Under the pieces are notes generated by a model. The model worked only from the letters and a program-made list of their open reading frames with translations, was not told the DNA's origin and searched no databases. A stretch of DNA of 64,000 bases from Platynereis dumerilii (lineage: Eukaryota > Annelida > Polychaeta > Phyllodocida > Nereididae). The stretch covers positions 8,327,265 to 8,391,264 of the forward strand of contig JAPTHN010000001.1 in the NCBI GenBank assembly GCA_026936325.1, in the 5' to 3' direction. Both the position numbers and the translations under genes were made by a program. This document shows positions 11,288-22,943 of this stretch, in pieces (position 1 is the stretch's first letter; each line of letters starts with the position of its first letter).

Positions 11288-12480
11288 CGTGGGCATCATG
11301 TGACAGCCACGTCACTTACGCTAAAACGATAGCATTATTAATCAACCCTGTGACATGCTAGTCTCCTGACAGACTGAGTGCTCCACTATGAGCCTTGGCT
11401 ATCAAAGTAATTACTCCTGGATTATGCTAATCATTTGTGAATCTTTATTTTGTCTGCAAGATTCATATTCAAGTTATTTACACTGACATGGTATTTCAAA
11501 TAATTATGTTTTTTATTAACTGCGATTTAGACTAATGATTTGAAAAGCCCTGTTAAAAAAAAAGGTGCCAACTTGATTTAACCAGATGGGCTGTCTATTG
11601 TGATTGTTTGTTAACATGTTACAGCTATTGTGGTGTTTGAGAATGATCATTTTAATACAGACATTTCCAATGGTTTGTTGTTCACAATTTGCTGTGTAAA
11701 CTTACAGTACACTGAATTTAGACTCATGTGCAATACCCGGATTTTTTAACAATTTTTCTTATTCACACAAGACGATGGCATAGCACAGACAATGCTGATC
11801 AAACACACACAATTCTGTGCTATACATTCTGATTTGTTCTGATACCACATATCATGACTGGTAATATGTTGCAGCGCAATTTCATGTTGATTGTATGCTA
11901 GATTTCTACCTTGTTTATGTAGATAATAAATAACCCACTATGATAAACGTGTAAATGTAACGTTCAGATATGCCTATCTATGATAATTTTTTTAATGGGC
12001 GTGCATCTGCAGCTAGTTTTGTGGAATGGTTTTAATACCATCATTTGCTGATAATAATGTGTTATAGTCATTCTTGAGAATATTAAAGATGTTGTCAAGT
12101 TAGTGTTTTTTCATCTTTTTATCAGATCATTGATTCAGATATCCATTTTTGGCGCATCAGATCCCTATCAGAAGTATCTGCTTCGGATGAATCATCCAAA
12201 ATTCCATCCTCTATCTTTCGCCGGGTATTCCAACACTTGTGAAAGAGTCATCAGTACAAGTGTAGATTTTGGATTTTCTAAATAGAGATCTCTAATTTGT
12301 GCATTCGTGATCCATTGTGATGTTCATGTATGTATTGAATGATGTGGATGATAACGATTATGTGATCTTCACCGTTAAATTACATCTTTTATTTCAGAAT
12401 TAGTTGTAAACAATCTTGTAAAGTGAACCTTCGTCTTTACAAAGTGTCAAAAGATCCTGCAAAGTAGAGGCCCTTGGATG
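11288..12480 (+). other. 3' flank of the GPCR gene
   Basis: Probable 3' UTR with AATAAA at 11925-11930, then AT-rich DNA. Short frames here have no recognisable features. Confidence 0.45.
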
Positions 12481-12499
12481 ACTCCCTTAATTTCTCCCA

Positions 12500-12605
12500 G
12501 CCACACCAACACCAGTGGCCTGATGGTTTACATGCCTTCCCTCCAACCCGTAGGCTTGGGTTCAATCTGAAGCTAGGGCAGACATAGAATAGAATATAAT
12601 ATTAA
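12500..12605 (+). mobile_element. tRNA-derived SINE candidate
   Basis: A box A-like TGGCCTGATGG (12516-12526) is followed about 33 bases later by a box B-like GGTTCAATCTG (12559-12569). This is the layout of an RNA polymerase III internal promoter. A short AT-rich tail with atagaatagaat units follows. It resembles tRNA-headed SINEs, but the tRNA part cannot fold into a full cloverleaf, so it is not a tRNA gene. Confidence 0.5.
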
Positions 12606-13233
12606 TGTAAAAAATTGTTTTTTCTTACCCCTTGCTTACACAAGTGCTATGTGTAAACATCGTTTGTACATGACTGCTAAATGTTATCCTTTATTTAGTG
12701 CATACTCTTAATCCAAATTTCATATACATGTTCTATGTATGTATTTTCATAAATACACAGTAACTGCTTTGAAAATTTAAAACCAACTACAATTATTCCT
12801 TTTCTTAAAATAATTCTTGTTTCAGCCTACCATTGTAGCCTACTATCTCCTTGAAGCCAATAGAACTTAAAATAATATACGACATTGAGATATCAGATAC
12901 GAAATGTAGGTATCACCTTAGATAAATCAGACTGCACTTGTGAAGATAACCACCTTTGCATATCTCTTGCAACCGTCCTTCAGCTCACTGAGGACCAGCA
13001 GGAGCCAATTTGAGAAGACAGTGAAATGGTTTCACTGCTTGTGAACAATACGTCACAACAAAAAATAACATGGAAGTAAATAATAATTAACCTAATGAAG
13101 GATCATGTATAAACAACTTTATAACAGGCCCCTCTTCACATGCTCCCTAAATTTGCTCATGTTATGCAGCCCCAAAGATTCAACAAACCACCCTGCCCTG
13201 AACAACCATGCAGGGTTCTTTGAAAACCTCCAG

Positions 13234-13650
13234 GGGACCGTTCAGAATTTATGACTGGGGGGGGGTGGGAGTTTTGGCCGAGGGGGTACTAACTTTTCAC
13301 ACATGTTTCAAGGGGGGGTATTAATTTTTGACAACACTTCCAAGGGGGGGGTAAGAAATTTTAACAAACAAAAAATGTTAAATAACACGCATAAACTCAT
13401 TTTATTTTGACTTTTTTACGCGCAAAAGTCCGCGAAATGACGCGAATCTGTACTCGTGGCCATGTATAACAGTATATATATGTGTGTATTGTTTTGTATG
13501 TCTAGGGGGGGGTACTAAAAATACGCGTGAAACCTAAGGGTGGGGTACTAAAAATCCACATGAAACTCAAGGGGGGGGGTATCAATTTTTGACGGGAAGT
13601 TCCAGCAAAACTCCCACCCCCAACCCCAGTCATAAATTCTGAACGGTCCC
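13234..13650. mobile_element. G-rich MITE with 28-bp terminal inverted repeats
   Basis: The ends are inverted copies: GGGACCGTTCAGAATTTATG on the left and its complement at 13629-13650, extending to ctgggg. CAG flanks both ends as a possible 3-bp target duplication. The inside repeats a G-run followed by TACTAA or TATTAA at least six times, in the form gggggtactaa...tttt. A diverged relative lies at 57800-58076. No coding capacity. Confidence 0.85.
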
Positions 13651-14185
13651 CAGGGTTCATTGACATAGGGTGCTTCCCAAGGACCCTATGAAAAGGTGCT
13701 TCCACGCACCCTATGGAGAACTGTATTTGTGACGAAGCGAAGCACCCTAAATGTATTTGGTTGCTCTTTAATCCTTTTTCATTCTTAGAGTGTGTGCAGG
13801 GCATATTATTAAAGTAATGTTTTAGAGACCAATTTAAAGATTTAGATGAAGGAAATGTTTGCCGCCTCTGACAAAACTGTGTTGGCCAGCTGTTATTGGC
13901 TAAGCCCAGGGCATCTAGAAATTGGCACAGATGAAAGGAATTTGTGCTGTGGGCAAATTCTAGGCACATGTAATGGCTGAACATTATTTATCACTCGCCA
14001 CTCCATAAACCAAAAAGATCAAATACTTTCTTATCAGTTTTTCATAAAGTGTATTCTTTAAGGTGCAGAAGATCTTAAGATGTTTTGCGGTGTGATCAGA
14101 TGGTAGGTGGAGGAGTACAGAATTTAGACTAATTGAAATTGGATGAGAGTATGCTGACTCATTGCTGAGTCTTGGGTCATAACTA

Positions 14186-14393
14186 CACTGTAAATTTTGA
14201 ATTTTGAGTTAGCTTAATTTATTGAGTGAGATGGTTGCACAATTCCTTTGAGCCAAGATAGCTTGTTGTTTGCAAGTTATAACAACATAAAGATTATCAT
14301 AACTCAAAACGGCAAGCTATCATGGCTCAAACAAATTGTGCAACCATCTCTCTCAATCATTTGAGCTAACTCAAAATTTCAAATTTTACAGTG
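14186..14393. mobile_element. hairpin MITE with TA target duplication
   Basis: About 100-bp arms are inverted copies of each other around a short centre, with ends CACTGTAAA...TTTACAGTG. TA lies immediately outside both ends (14184-14185 and 14394-14395), as for Tc1/mariner-superfamily insertions. Non-coding. Confidence 0.85.
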
Positions 14394-14779
14394 TATGCAT
14401 CTACTTGCTGTAAGATACAGCTGTAGAGAGCCAACTTTCTTCATTTAAGTTAAATGAAGTGCTTGTGTATAACCTTTGCTGACCACACCACTATACACTA
14501 TTACTCATCAATACGGAATATACTGAAATAACCACGATCCTTGTTTTATTTGTTACCCTTGTTTTTGGTGAGTCCAGATTTATAAAATTAACTTGAGCAT
14601 GCTCAGAAGAGGCTCAACTAGCCCGGGTGAATGGTTGGAGTGGGTTTTGCCTATTTTGAGGTTTTCGTGAACAATAGTGATAAACCAACCTTGGTCATTG
14701 TGATAAACTCTCAATTGCTAGCAGACAAAACAATTACTAGTTTGAATTATAGTACATTTTGATGTGGTGAATAACCTTT

Positions 14780-15505
14780 ACTTAAATGCTTAATGAATGG
14801 ATTAAAAGTAATTCCCTAACTCTGAACGCTGATAAAACAAAGTATATAATTTTTCACAATAATCAAAAGAATTGTAATTATAATGGAGTACTAAATATAA
14901 ATCAAACTGTAATCGAAAGAGTAAAATATATATAATTTCTTGCCGTAACAATTGATGAACACTTAGAATGGGATATACAAGTAAAAAGTATAATTAAGAA
15001 AATGACATTGGGAAACTATAGCCCAACAATGGTCAAAAATATGTTACCAATGGAATTAAAATTGCTAATTTATAATTCATAGGGGCCGTTGATAACCAAG
15101 AAACTATTTTAAAAAAATTCAGGTTCTGCAAAACAAGTCTGTGCGATTAATTTTCAATGTTGGAAAAAGAACCAATCTAAAGGTGCTCTACGATAAAGGG
15201 AAAATACTTAGTATAGATGATATTATAAAACTAGAATTATTAAACATATCAAATTGACACATTAATGACAATGTACCAGCCAGATTAATTAATTTATTTG
15301 ATATCACTAGACACACATACAACACAAGAAATAGAAATAATTTAAGAGCTTCTCATCATACAACACTCCAATATAATAAAAGCCTTCTTGGTTCATCCGC
15401 TCATTTGTGGCTCCAATTATCAGAACATTTAAAGGAAAAACATAAAATGAAAAGCTTCATTAAGTTCTACAACTTCTACTCAAAACAGGTTTGTCAAACT
15501 TACCA
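14780..15505 (+). mobile_element. decayed LINE, C-terminal part of ORF2
   Basis: The plus strand carries pieces typical of the region after the RT active site in CR1/L2-like LINEs. They include a WIKSNSLTLNADKTKYIIF-like block (about 14800-14856), an AVTIDEHLEWD block (the usual LGVxID motif) near 14940-14975, and a QNKSVRLIFNVGKRTN-like block near 15132-15178. The last part reads like SSAHLWLQLSEHLKEKHKMK. Several frame breaks are present. The A-rich composition differs from the LINE at 4.3-6.2 kb, so it is another family. Confidence 0.75.
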
Positions 15506-16165
15506 GTAGAAAATATTATTTAATTACATTAAGTTCCTATTGTACGATACAGCATCTCTTCATTAAGGTCACCCCCATATTCATTTTCATCATCATCCAC
15601 TTTTATTTTCTTGTTCCATTAACTTATAAAATCTTTATTTTATTATTTTTTTGTCAAAAATATAATTTTCTTTCTTCATTCTTCATAGATTAAAATTAAG
15701 GGCTAACATAATAATGGCTCATATGAGCCCTGTTGAGTCCTGCTTAGTGTGGTTTTTCGTTACTGGTTTAGCAAAATGGAAGATCATTATATATGTTGAA
15801 TGTGAATGTCAATGTGAAATCAAAAAAATCAAAATTCAAGAAACTGCACTTCACATGGGGCCCTGGAGCCTCGTATAATGCTTCAGAATAGTAGCTCAGT
15901 GTATGGTTATTGTATTTTAAAAGATGAGTTACACTTTTCAAATTTTGAGTTACGATCCATAATATTTTGGAGATTGTGGAGTTACGCTCTGGCCAAGCAT
16001 GAATTTGTGTGCAGTTATTGAACTTTTAGGGAGTTTTTAAATCAAAATCAATAAGCCATCCTGTCTTTAACTAACCAAATAGAAAAACTCAGCATATTAA
16101 TAATAGCCAGTCAAACTTCTGAATCGAGTGGTAAGATGGTGGCAGTTTTAGGAGCGTAACTTCAG
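15506..16165. other. AT-rich DNA, no feature recognised
   Basis: No coding or repeat-end signals were seen apart from a possible LINE 3' trailer at its start. Confidence 0.4.
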
Positions 16166-16171
16166 TTTATT
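16166..16171 (-). terminator. polyadenylation signal AATAAA (minus strand)
   Basis: AATAAA on the minus strand, about 75 bases downstream of the stop codon of the putative gene at 16243-16770. Confidence 0.3.
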
Positions 16172-16242
16172 TCCGGTTGGGTACAGTGTTCATGGATTAA
16201 AAAGTTTTCATGGTTTTTTATGTCAATGTGATGGCAGCCAAA

Positions 16243-16770
16243 TTAAGGTTCAGGTTTGTTTAAAGGTCTATTTAATATTGAGATAAGGAAATGGCATGCC
16301 TGTATGTTCTCATCCCTCAAGTAGTGAGCAAAGATGCAGGCAAATGCTCTCATCATTGACACCTTGTCATACTCATTGGATTTTGGGTCCATTTTATCTG
16401 CAAAAGATTCATAATATATGTTCAGCTCAGAAAGAAAATCATTGCAGCCACAGACTATTATTATTCTCATATTTATCTGGTGTTTGGGTCCAAGGCAACC
16501 AATTGCCGGGGCTAGGTTTCAAAATTAATGTAGCTCTTGTCATGTTACCTGTAACCTGGCCCATGTTATACAACAGTTTCAATAATCTTTTGCCTCAATG
16601 CAATGTCCTCCTCCAGTTCTTATCAGTCTGCGAAGACCATAAATACAGGACATAAAGCCCTAATCATCCGTCACCCTTTCCATTTTCTTAACAAAAACTA
16701 TGAACTTACTCATCCTGTAGATGAAGATCTTTCTCCCAATTAATCTCTTCTTGGCAAAGGAACTATGTAC
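16243..16770 (-). CDS. last two exons of an unidentified minus-strand gene (partial)
   Basis: On the minus strand, exon A (16770-16710) is preceded by TTGTTTCCAG and followed by the strong donor GTAAGT. It encodes VHSSFAKKRLIGRKIFIYRM. Exon B (16397-16243) follows the acceptor CTTTTGCAG, and the phases join without a break. Exon B encodes 51 residues beginning NKMDPKSNEYDKVSMMRAFA and ending in a stop. Its composition is coding-like, with a helix-forming stretch AFACIFAHYLRDENI. An AATAAA on the minus strand at 16171-16166 lies about 75 bases past the stop. Upstream exons were not found. I do not recognise the family. Alternatives are a chance pair of frames or an exon fossil. Confidence 0.45.
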
Positions 16771-17124
16771 CTGGAAACAATTGCAAAATTACACGTAAAT
16801 ACAGTAAATTTATAATGTACAGGACCAACCAAAAGTTGGACAACACTCTCGTTTTTCCATTTGGATTTACATAAACATTCTTCAACAAAACTCCCTGTTG
16901 GTGAGCACTAGGATTCTCATTTGACCTGATTAAAGTTAGAGTACATTAAATGTCCTGACATTATAACAGCATGTCAAGTGTTCTGTGAATATAAACTTAT
17001 TATACCATTGGACACCTCTGTCAGCCAATCAAAAGCCTTCTTTACTGCAATACATCTCATATTCTTTGCTGTCCACTTATGGTCTATATATAATATTTGA
17101 CTGTTTGTCTCACGGTATAAGCTA

Positions 17125-17216
17125 GTTATTCGCCATGGGATTGGAATATGTATTTATCACACCGCGACCAAAATCCTCTGGTGATAAATAGCATATCCCC
17201 TCCCATGGTGAATAAC
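17125..17216. repeat. 92-bp imperfect hairpin, MITE-like
   Basis: Arms beginning GTTATTCGCCATGGGA and ending TCCCATGGTGAATAAC pair over about 36 bases each. CTA lies on both outer sides, a possible 3-bp target duplication. Non-coding. Confidence 0.6.
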
Positions 17217-18491
17217 CTATACTTACACAAACACATCAGATGTTCTATGAATTTAAACTTAATAAAACTTGTGTGTATTAGTTTTGCAAGCATTTCTAAA
17301 TCAGCTTTGATAAATAGGTAGTTAATCATTACAGTCTGTCACTTTGATATAGAAAAAGAGTGGAATGTTGATGATTATGTTGCACTGTTAAAGTGTCATC
17401 CTACTGATGATTTGTCATGATCATACCCAATACTTTCAATGTTAAGTGGATTTAAGGAGACTTATCCTGCTAGGTGGTGACAGCCAAACGAAAGGATTAT
17501 GCATCTGTTCTTCTTTCTGAAATCAGTCATGACAAGTCAAATGGCCTTCTCTTGACCATGACTAATCACACTGCCTCTATGTTTCCTATGTTGAAAGTAG
17601 AGAAGATGGCACTTCATCGGCTCTCATGAGTCACAAATTGCATTTTTCAAAGTGACCTGGTCCTCATTTTTACTATATCACAGTGACAGACTATAACAGT
17701 TACTGATCATATTATGTCCATTTGAATGCAATTTAAATCCGAGAGTTCTGTTTTGTCAGTCATGTTTGTTTGTTTTTTGGCACCCAGGCTGCTGGATAAA
17801 GATAATATGTTAAGTCATGAATGACCAACTCCAAACAGAAGATTAGTTTGACTTGCAATACCATGCCTGATGCACCCATCATGTGAATTATTCAAAGGTA
17901 AGATACGTTTTTGAACTGTTTAAATTGATATTTTCCACACAAAAAAACATCAATATTATCAATAATGGCCACTATTTGTTGGCCAGATTTTGAGAAGATA
18001 AGACTAGATAAATAATTGAACCGTCACGAGTTATAACATTTTTCATTATGATCAGTTTACCAAGTAGACAATGGTCAATTGGGAAAACTGTGTCATTACA
18101 TTTTTTAAACAAATCAAATGAAGTGGCTTTTTTAATTAAAATTCCTGTAAAAAATACAGCTGTTTTGACATGAAGACATAATCATTTTACGAATCTGTAT
18201 TTGGTGGATAGATTAAGACATATCTTTTGACGTCTGTTTTCAATTTCTGAGTAAATGGCTTTTTGAGATTTGTTGTAAAGCACTTTATTAGAAATACAGT
18301 TATTAACTGTCATTATTGGTAAACTAATATTATTGGCAAACTGATAACATAATAATATTATTATAATATCTTTATTCACACACATATATTGTGGTACAGG
18401 TTAATTAAATAAAAGTAAACAAGGTAAAAACAAAACAATGATAAAAACAAAATATTACTTAAAAACAATTATGACACACATAATGTGTTAT
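17217..18491. other. AT-rich DNA, no feature recognised
   Basis: Nothing beyond short frames without signatures. Confidence 0.4.
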
Positions 18492-18543
18492 ATAGGGGAG
18501 TTTCATTCACCAGCACAATAGGGGAGTTTCATTCACCAGCACA
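18492..18543 (+). repeat. 26-bp tandem duplication inside an older repeat pair
   Basis: ataggggagtttcattcacc plus six further bases occurs twice in tandem without mismatch. The following 110 bp (18544-18650) are echoed in diverged form at about 18690-18780 (ctaactgcaattagatgc...tgcaattaactttg), so a larger old duplication underlies it. Confidence 0.85.
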
Positions 18544-18799
18544 ATGTTAACTGCAATTATATGCCACCCTCATACACTTAGCATTTACCAGTTGCAATTA
18601 ACTCTGTCAATATTGTATTTTTGAATCACCCAGAAGGACTCAGAGTGTAAATATTGATTGGTTAATTGATAATGTCATACAGGGAATATAAATGACCAAC
18701 ACAATGCTAACTGCAATTAGATGCTACCCTCAATGCTCATCCCCTCAGTATTCACAAATTGCAATTAACTTTGCAATGCACTTGTGAACTGCTTACAAC

Positions 18800-21700
18800 A
18801 ATGCAATTACCAGAGTACTTAGAGAGCAGCTCCAAATACTGAGCAGCACCAAATACTGAGCAACTGGTCAGACTGCTTTAAAATGCCTTGGAATTTCTTG
18901 ATGAAGTCTTACCCAACACAGGAGCCTTCAGAGCATCAGTTCCACATTCCAAAGGTTTGTTTCAGTGGAAAGGTCCAACCCCATGTAATGTCAGAGCACA
19001 TTAGGTTTAGCTGATTGGTATCTCAATCATATTTAAATTCCATTTGTGGCTGAAACCAGATGGACACTAACTATGTATAAAGGCACCTACCTGCCTAAAT
19101 GTTTATACTTCCAATGCTCTGCACCAGGAAAGGTACATCCATTACGTGACATTCAAAATTTCTAAATGCCACAACACCAAAATAATCCACAGACATGGCC
19201 TTAAAATCCTTTGTTAATGCTATGAAGTTGTTAAGGTTCAACAACTTGTGAAAATTGCTGAACAAGGTCAAACACACATGGTTGGCTACAAGCAGACAAC
19301 ACAAACAACGCTGTTTTGCACTCTGGCAAACAAACTTATTAGATATAAACAAACCAACTCCAAAAACATACAACAAACTCAGGTGAACAAATCTGATCAA
19401 TATCTAAAAATAAGACATTGTGAGAATATCCTTATAACCATATTTGCTGTATTAACAAAATCACCTGAGTGTACGATGATGAAATTACTAGATTGCTAGA
19501 GCGGTACAAATCTATTTCCCATAAACAAGTAAGCAAATGACAATGTGACAGCAGTCACAAAGAGATGCTGAAAATGGGTGTCTGCCAATAAATAAACAGC
19601 AACACATCTACAGACAGAGAGCAGACATTAAAGTAATAGAGTACCATAATCTACATATCTAGTCTGAGTACAAAAAAAAAAAAATAAAAAAAAAGGTTTG
19701 TTTCAGTTGATCTACTTTGCCAATTTAGGGGAGAACGGGGGTTGGATTTCACAAGGGCAGGTTATCTCAGGGGCTGGTTGTCAGTTGGCACAGGGGTAGG
19801 GTGCCACAGCAAGGAGTTTATACAATAATTTCATACTAGTCATAGGCACATTTTAAAGGTTTTATTAATCAACTATGACTCTTTCTAACAACTAGTATTA
19901 ATTGCAGCTGTTATACTGTGTGGGGGCGCAAAACTTTTTGACAGATTTTAAATTTATGTGGAAATGGAAGACATAGCCAATTAACAAGAAATTTATATCA
20001 ACATGGATAAGAAACATGAAATAAAGAATGTTTTCATGCAGTTTGGCTCTTATTATCTCCAACCATAAATTCAACATGGCCGACGTGAATTGAAGGTGCT
20101 TCTAGAAAAAGTCCTCACGTTTTATTGCGGTCCCTGTTTTAATATGCCCACAACATATTTTTCCCATTGTCCTTGATAAAGCCTTGGAGGGAGTCAGAAG
20201 GCACAGGATCAGAAATCTGTAGAATGTAGATCTAACTTTTGCGAATTATTGGTCCTGCGTCGTGAAATCACTGAAATGGTCCACTAAAAGGGTGGAGCTG
20301 TTACAAGAATTTCCAAAATAAAATGTTAACACAACTTTTCTAATACAGTACAACACAAAATAAAGTAAGATTTTTTTTCAGTCAGAAGTCCTTTGTTTGC
20401 CTACTTTTCCCTTCTTACCCCTCCTCATCCCAGATCTCCAAACAGAGCACTCTGGCTCCTTTGGACTATCTTACCCCTACTCCAGTCCAGGCAGCCCTCT
20501 GTTGAGAAAACTTGACAGTATAATTGCAATTAGCCAGTAGCCGGAACATCAAAAGAGTTCACTGCTAGTGAGGAAAAGGAGGTTAAATCCTTCAGTTTGT
20601 TTAATAATCATTTTGGCAGGAGAAAATCCTCAGATTGTCTTTTGCTTCTGATTCGGTGTTAGTTTCAGTTATAAAGAACATATCGAGACCTGACTGAATT
20701 GTTATTACTTATAGGCCTATTTATACTAGCATTGTACCCATAAAGAAATAATAAAAGTACGTGTATGAGGAATATATTTTGATCGAAGAAAATAATATAA
20801 TTGACGTTTTGTTATTGAGTCCTGTGTAGGTAAAAGACGTAGTTGGGTGTTATCACATTGTAAAAGTCCAGGCCCTAATTAACATTTATATGAATAAGAT
20901 ATAAAGGTATTATATATTAAATAAGTATTTTATGTCAAGAGAGAGATTATGTTGACTGTGCTAGTATAAGCAGGGTGCAGTGGCTGTTAGTCATTGGTAG
21001 TTAGTCAATGAGAGTCAGTCAACCATCATGTTAGTCAACTTAGTCAGATTTATGTATTATATATTAATTGTAAAGTCATGATTACCAATCATGACTATAT
21101 CAAAGAAGGTTTAATTGAACATACTGACCAGAGACCAAATAGAATATCTGATTAACCATTAAATGGAATTTATATAAATTAAAAGGCAACTTTAACATGT
21201 AGCTAAGCTTGTAGGAAGCCCCAGATGGTCTGGATATTTAAGGGCACAATTTAATCCTCAAACAAGACTTTAGTGAGCTAGAATGTATTTTAAACATAAA
21301 AATACTAGAGTAAAATGCAATAGTACTGCTGTATATTTATGCAGGGACTTTGCTTAAAGCAAGCCCTTATCTAACAGCCCACCTGTATGTATTTAGCAAT
21401 TAGGGTGTCTTTGTCTTTTGAGCTCATGTGTCAATTGGGGCCACAGAAAATGCCTTGCTCTTTAGGAATGCCACTTTAATCTTTTACCCTTAAATTAGAA
21501 ATCCCTAAAATTGACACAATAGTTTGCAATTGCATTGTTAGAGATTTGAAGCTTATTGTATTGTAAGGCCCATTGTCTTTGTGTAGCTTGGTCTCTGGAA
21601 CAGTCACTGTTGTAAGATAATTTATGCAGATATGCATCAATGAAAATTTTAGACAATTGGATGAGCATTGATTAACTAATTAACATGTTGTCTCTGATTG

Positions 21701-22852
21701 GTGCAGCCCTTTTTGGCTGATACTGCTGTATTTGATATATCTGATTGCTTTTAATAAAATTGCCAGTTTAAGTTTTGAAGTGAGAATTTAGTGGGAACCT
21801 GAAATTTGAGAGTTTGTCTTACTTGAAACTTTGTGAACACTTTATCAACCTACTGGATGTTTATGGATATATATGAAACACTGAAGGCAAATGGTGAAGC
21901 CTGACTTTAGACTTATGAAGTTAACTTGTCTTTTGGATTAGTTAGTGTCATAGATAAAGGGAACTTGGATAGCCCTTATGAGATGCATGGTAGCATCTGG
22001 ATTATCTGGAAATGAAATGACTGATGTTAGTCTTGATCTCAGTTGAGTGAAGCCTACTAGAAGGCTGTTGTTGACCCCAGTCTCATATCTCTATAGAGGG
22101 AGAATATTTGGGTGAGATGATGAGACTGAAACAGTGGTGCCCAACAACATGTATGATTAGCCAATAACTTTATAGCAGGATCCGTACCCTTTGGGAGTCC
22201 AGGGAAAACTAAGACCATTACAAGTATGATGTGAATACGGACAGATAGATGTGCATATTACAGTGGATAGCAACCGCATATGTGGTGTGATAGATAACAG
22301 ATAGTTCTGTAAAGATGAAAATCTTTAGTGTGCTTGAAAACATTTAGATTGATGTACAGCATGGCAATATCCATCAAGAATTGGCAATTTGCATACAAAA
22401 ACAAAATGTGGGAAAACAACAGACTTATAGTACGGGATTCGTTAAAATATAAAAATATTCCGATAGAATCAATTGACTATGAAGAGTTTGAAGACAATGT
22501 AACAAATCACTGATTGAATTAATGTTACAAAAAATATGTTTTTGTTTTATTCATAGACTCAGAATTTACAGATATTATTATGTAAAAACAATATAGCACA
22601 CAAAGATTTCGTTGATTTTCAAAGTTCATGAACCAATCAAATTTTAAAGTTAAGGTAATACACAGCAAGTAGCCCAAAAACTGTCATAATTATTTTATAA
22701 AGTTTAGGTTACATGAGGGTTGTTTTTTTTACTGATCTCTGTATTTTCAGTAAAATACATTGTTCTATTGGTCTGGCATACGTGTTATTTTAAAGAATAG
22801 ATTAGTAGTTTTTTTCTATTTGACACCATATCTATACTATTTATCTTTTCAG
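18800..22852. other. intergenic or intronic DNA, no gene supported
   Basis: It contains an A-rich stretch (19672-19694) and several short frames (for example 19095-19400 minus and 22328-22513 plus) without domains or consistent splice signals. Upstream exons of the zinc-finger gene may lie here but were not identified. Confidence 0.4.
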
Positions 22853-22943
22853 CTATTTCCTTATTCTGGAGAATGTTATCAGACCACATTCCAAGAGCAT
22901 TAGATGACCACATAAATTAGACTGCTACATGAAATAACTCACG

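Noticed and set aside
12516-12569. tRNA gene
   Set aside because: Box A- and box B-like words are present, but no acceptor stem or cloverleaf can be formed; a SINE is the better reading.
13502-13984. 160-codon minus-strand frame
   Set aside because: Its end runs through the G-rich MITE (repeated PPLGFTRIFSTPP-type words from the repeats), so it is composition-driven.
16296-16655. 119-codon plus-strand frame
   Set aside because: It overlaps the better-supported minus-strand exon pair and has no splice or domain support.
18492-18543. CRISPR-like direct repeats
   Set aside because: Only two adjacent units without spacers, in an animal genome; a simple tandem duplication.
19095-19400. 101-codon minus-strand frame as an exon
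   Set aside because: A donor-like GTAGGT is nearby, but the stop lies before it in frame, and no acceptor or homology was recognised.
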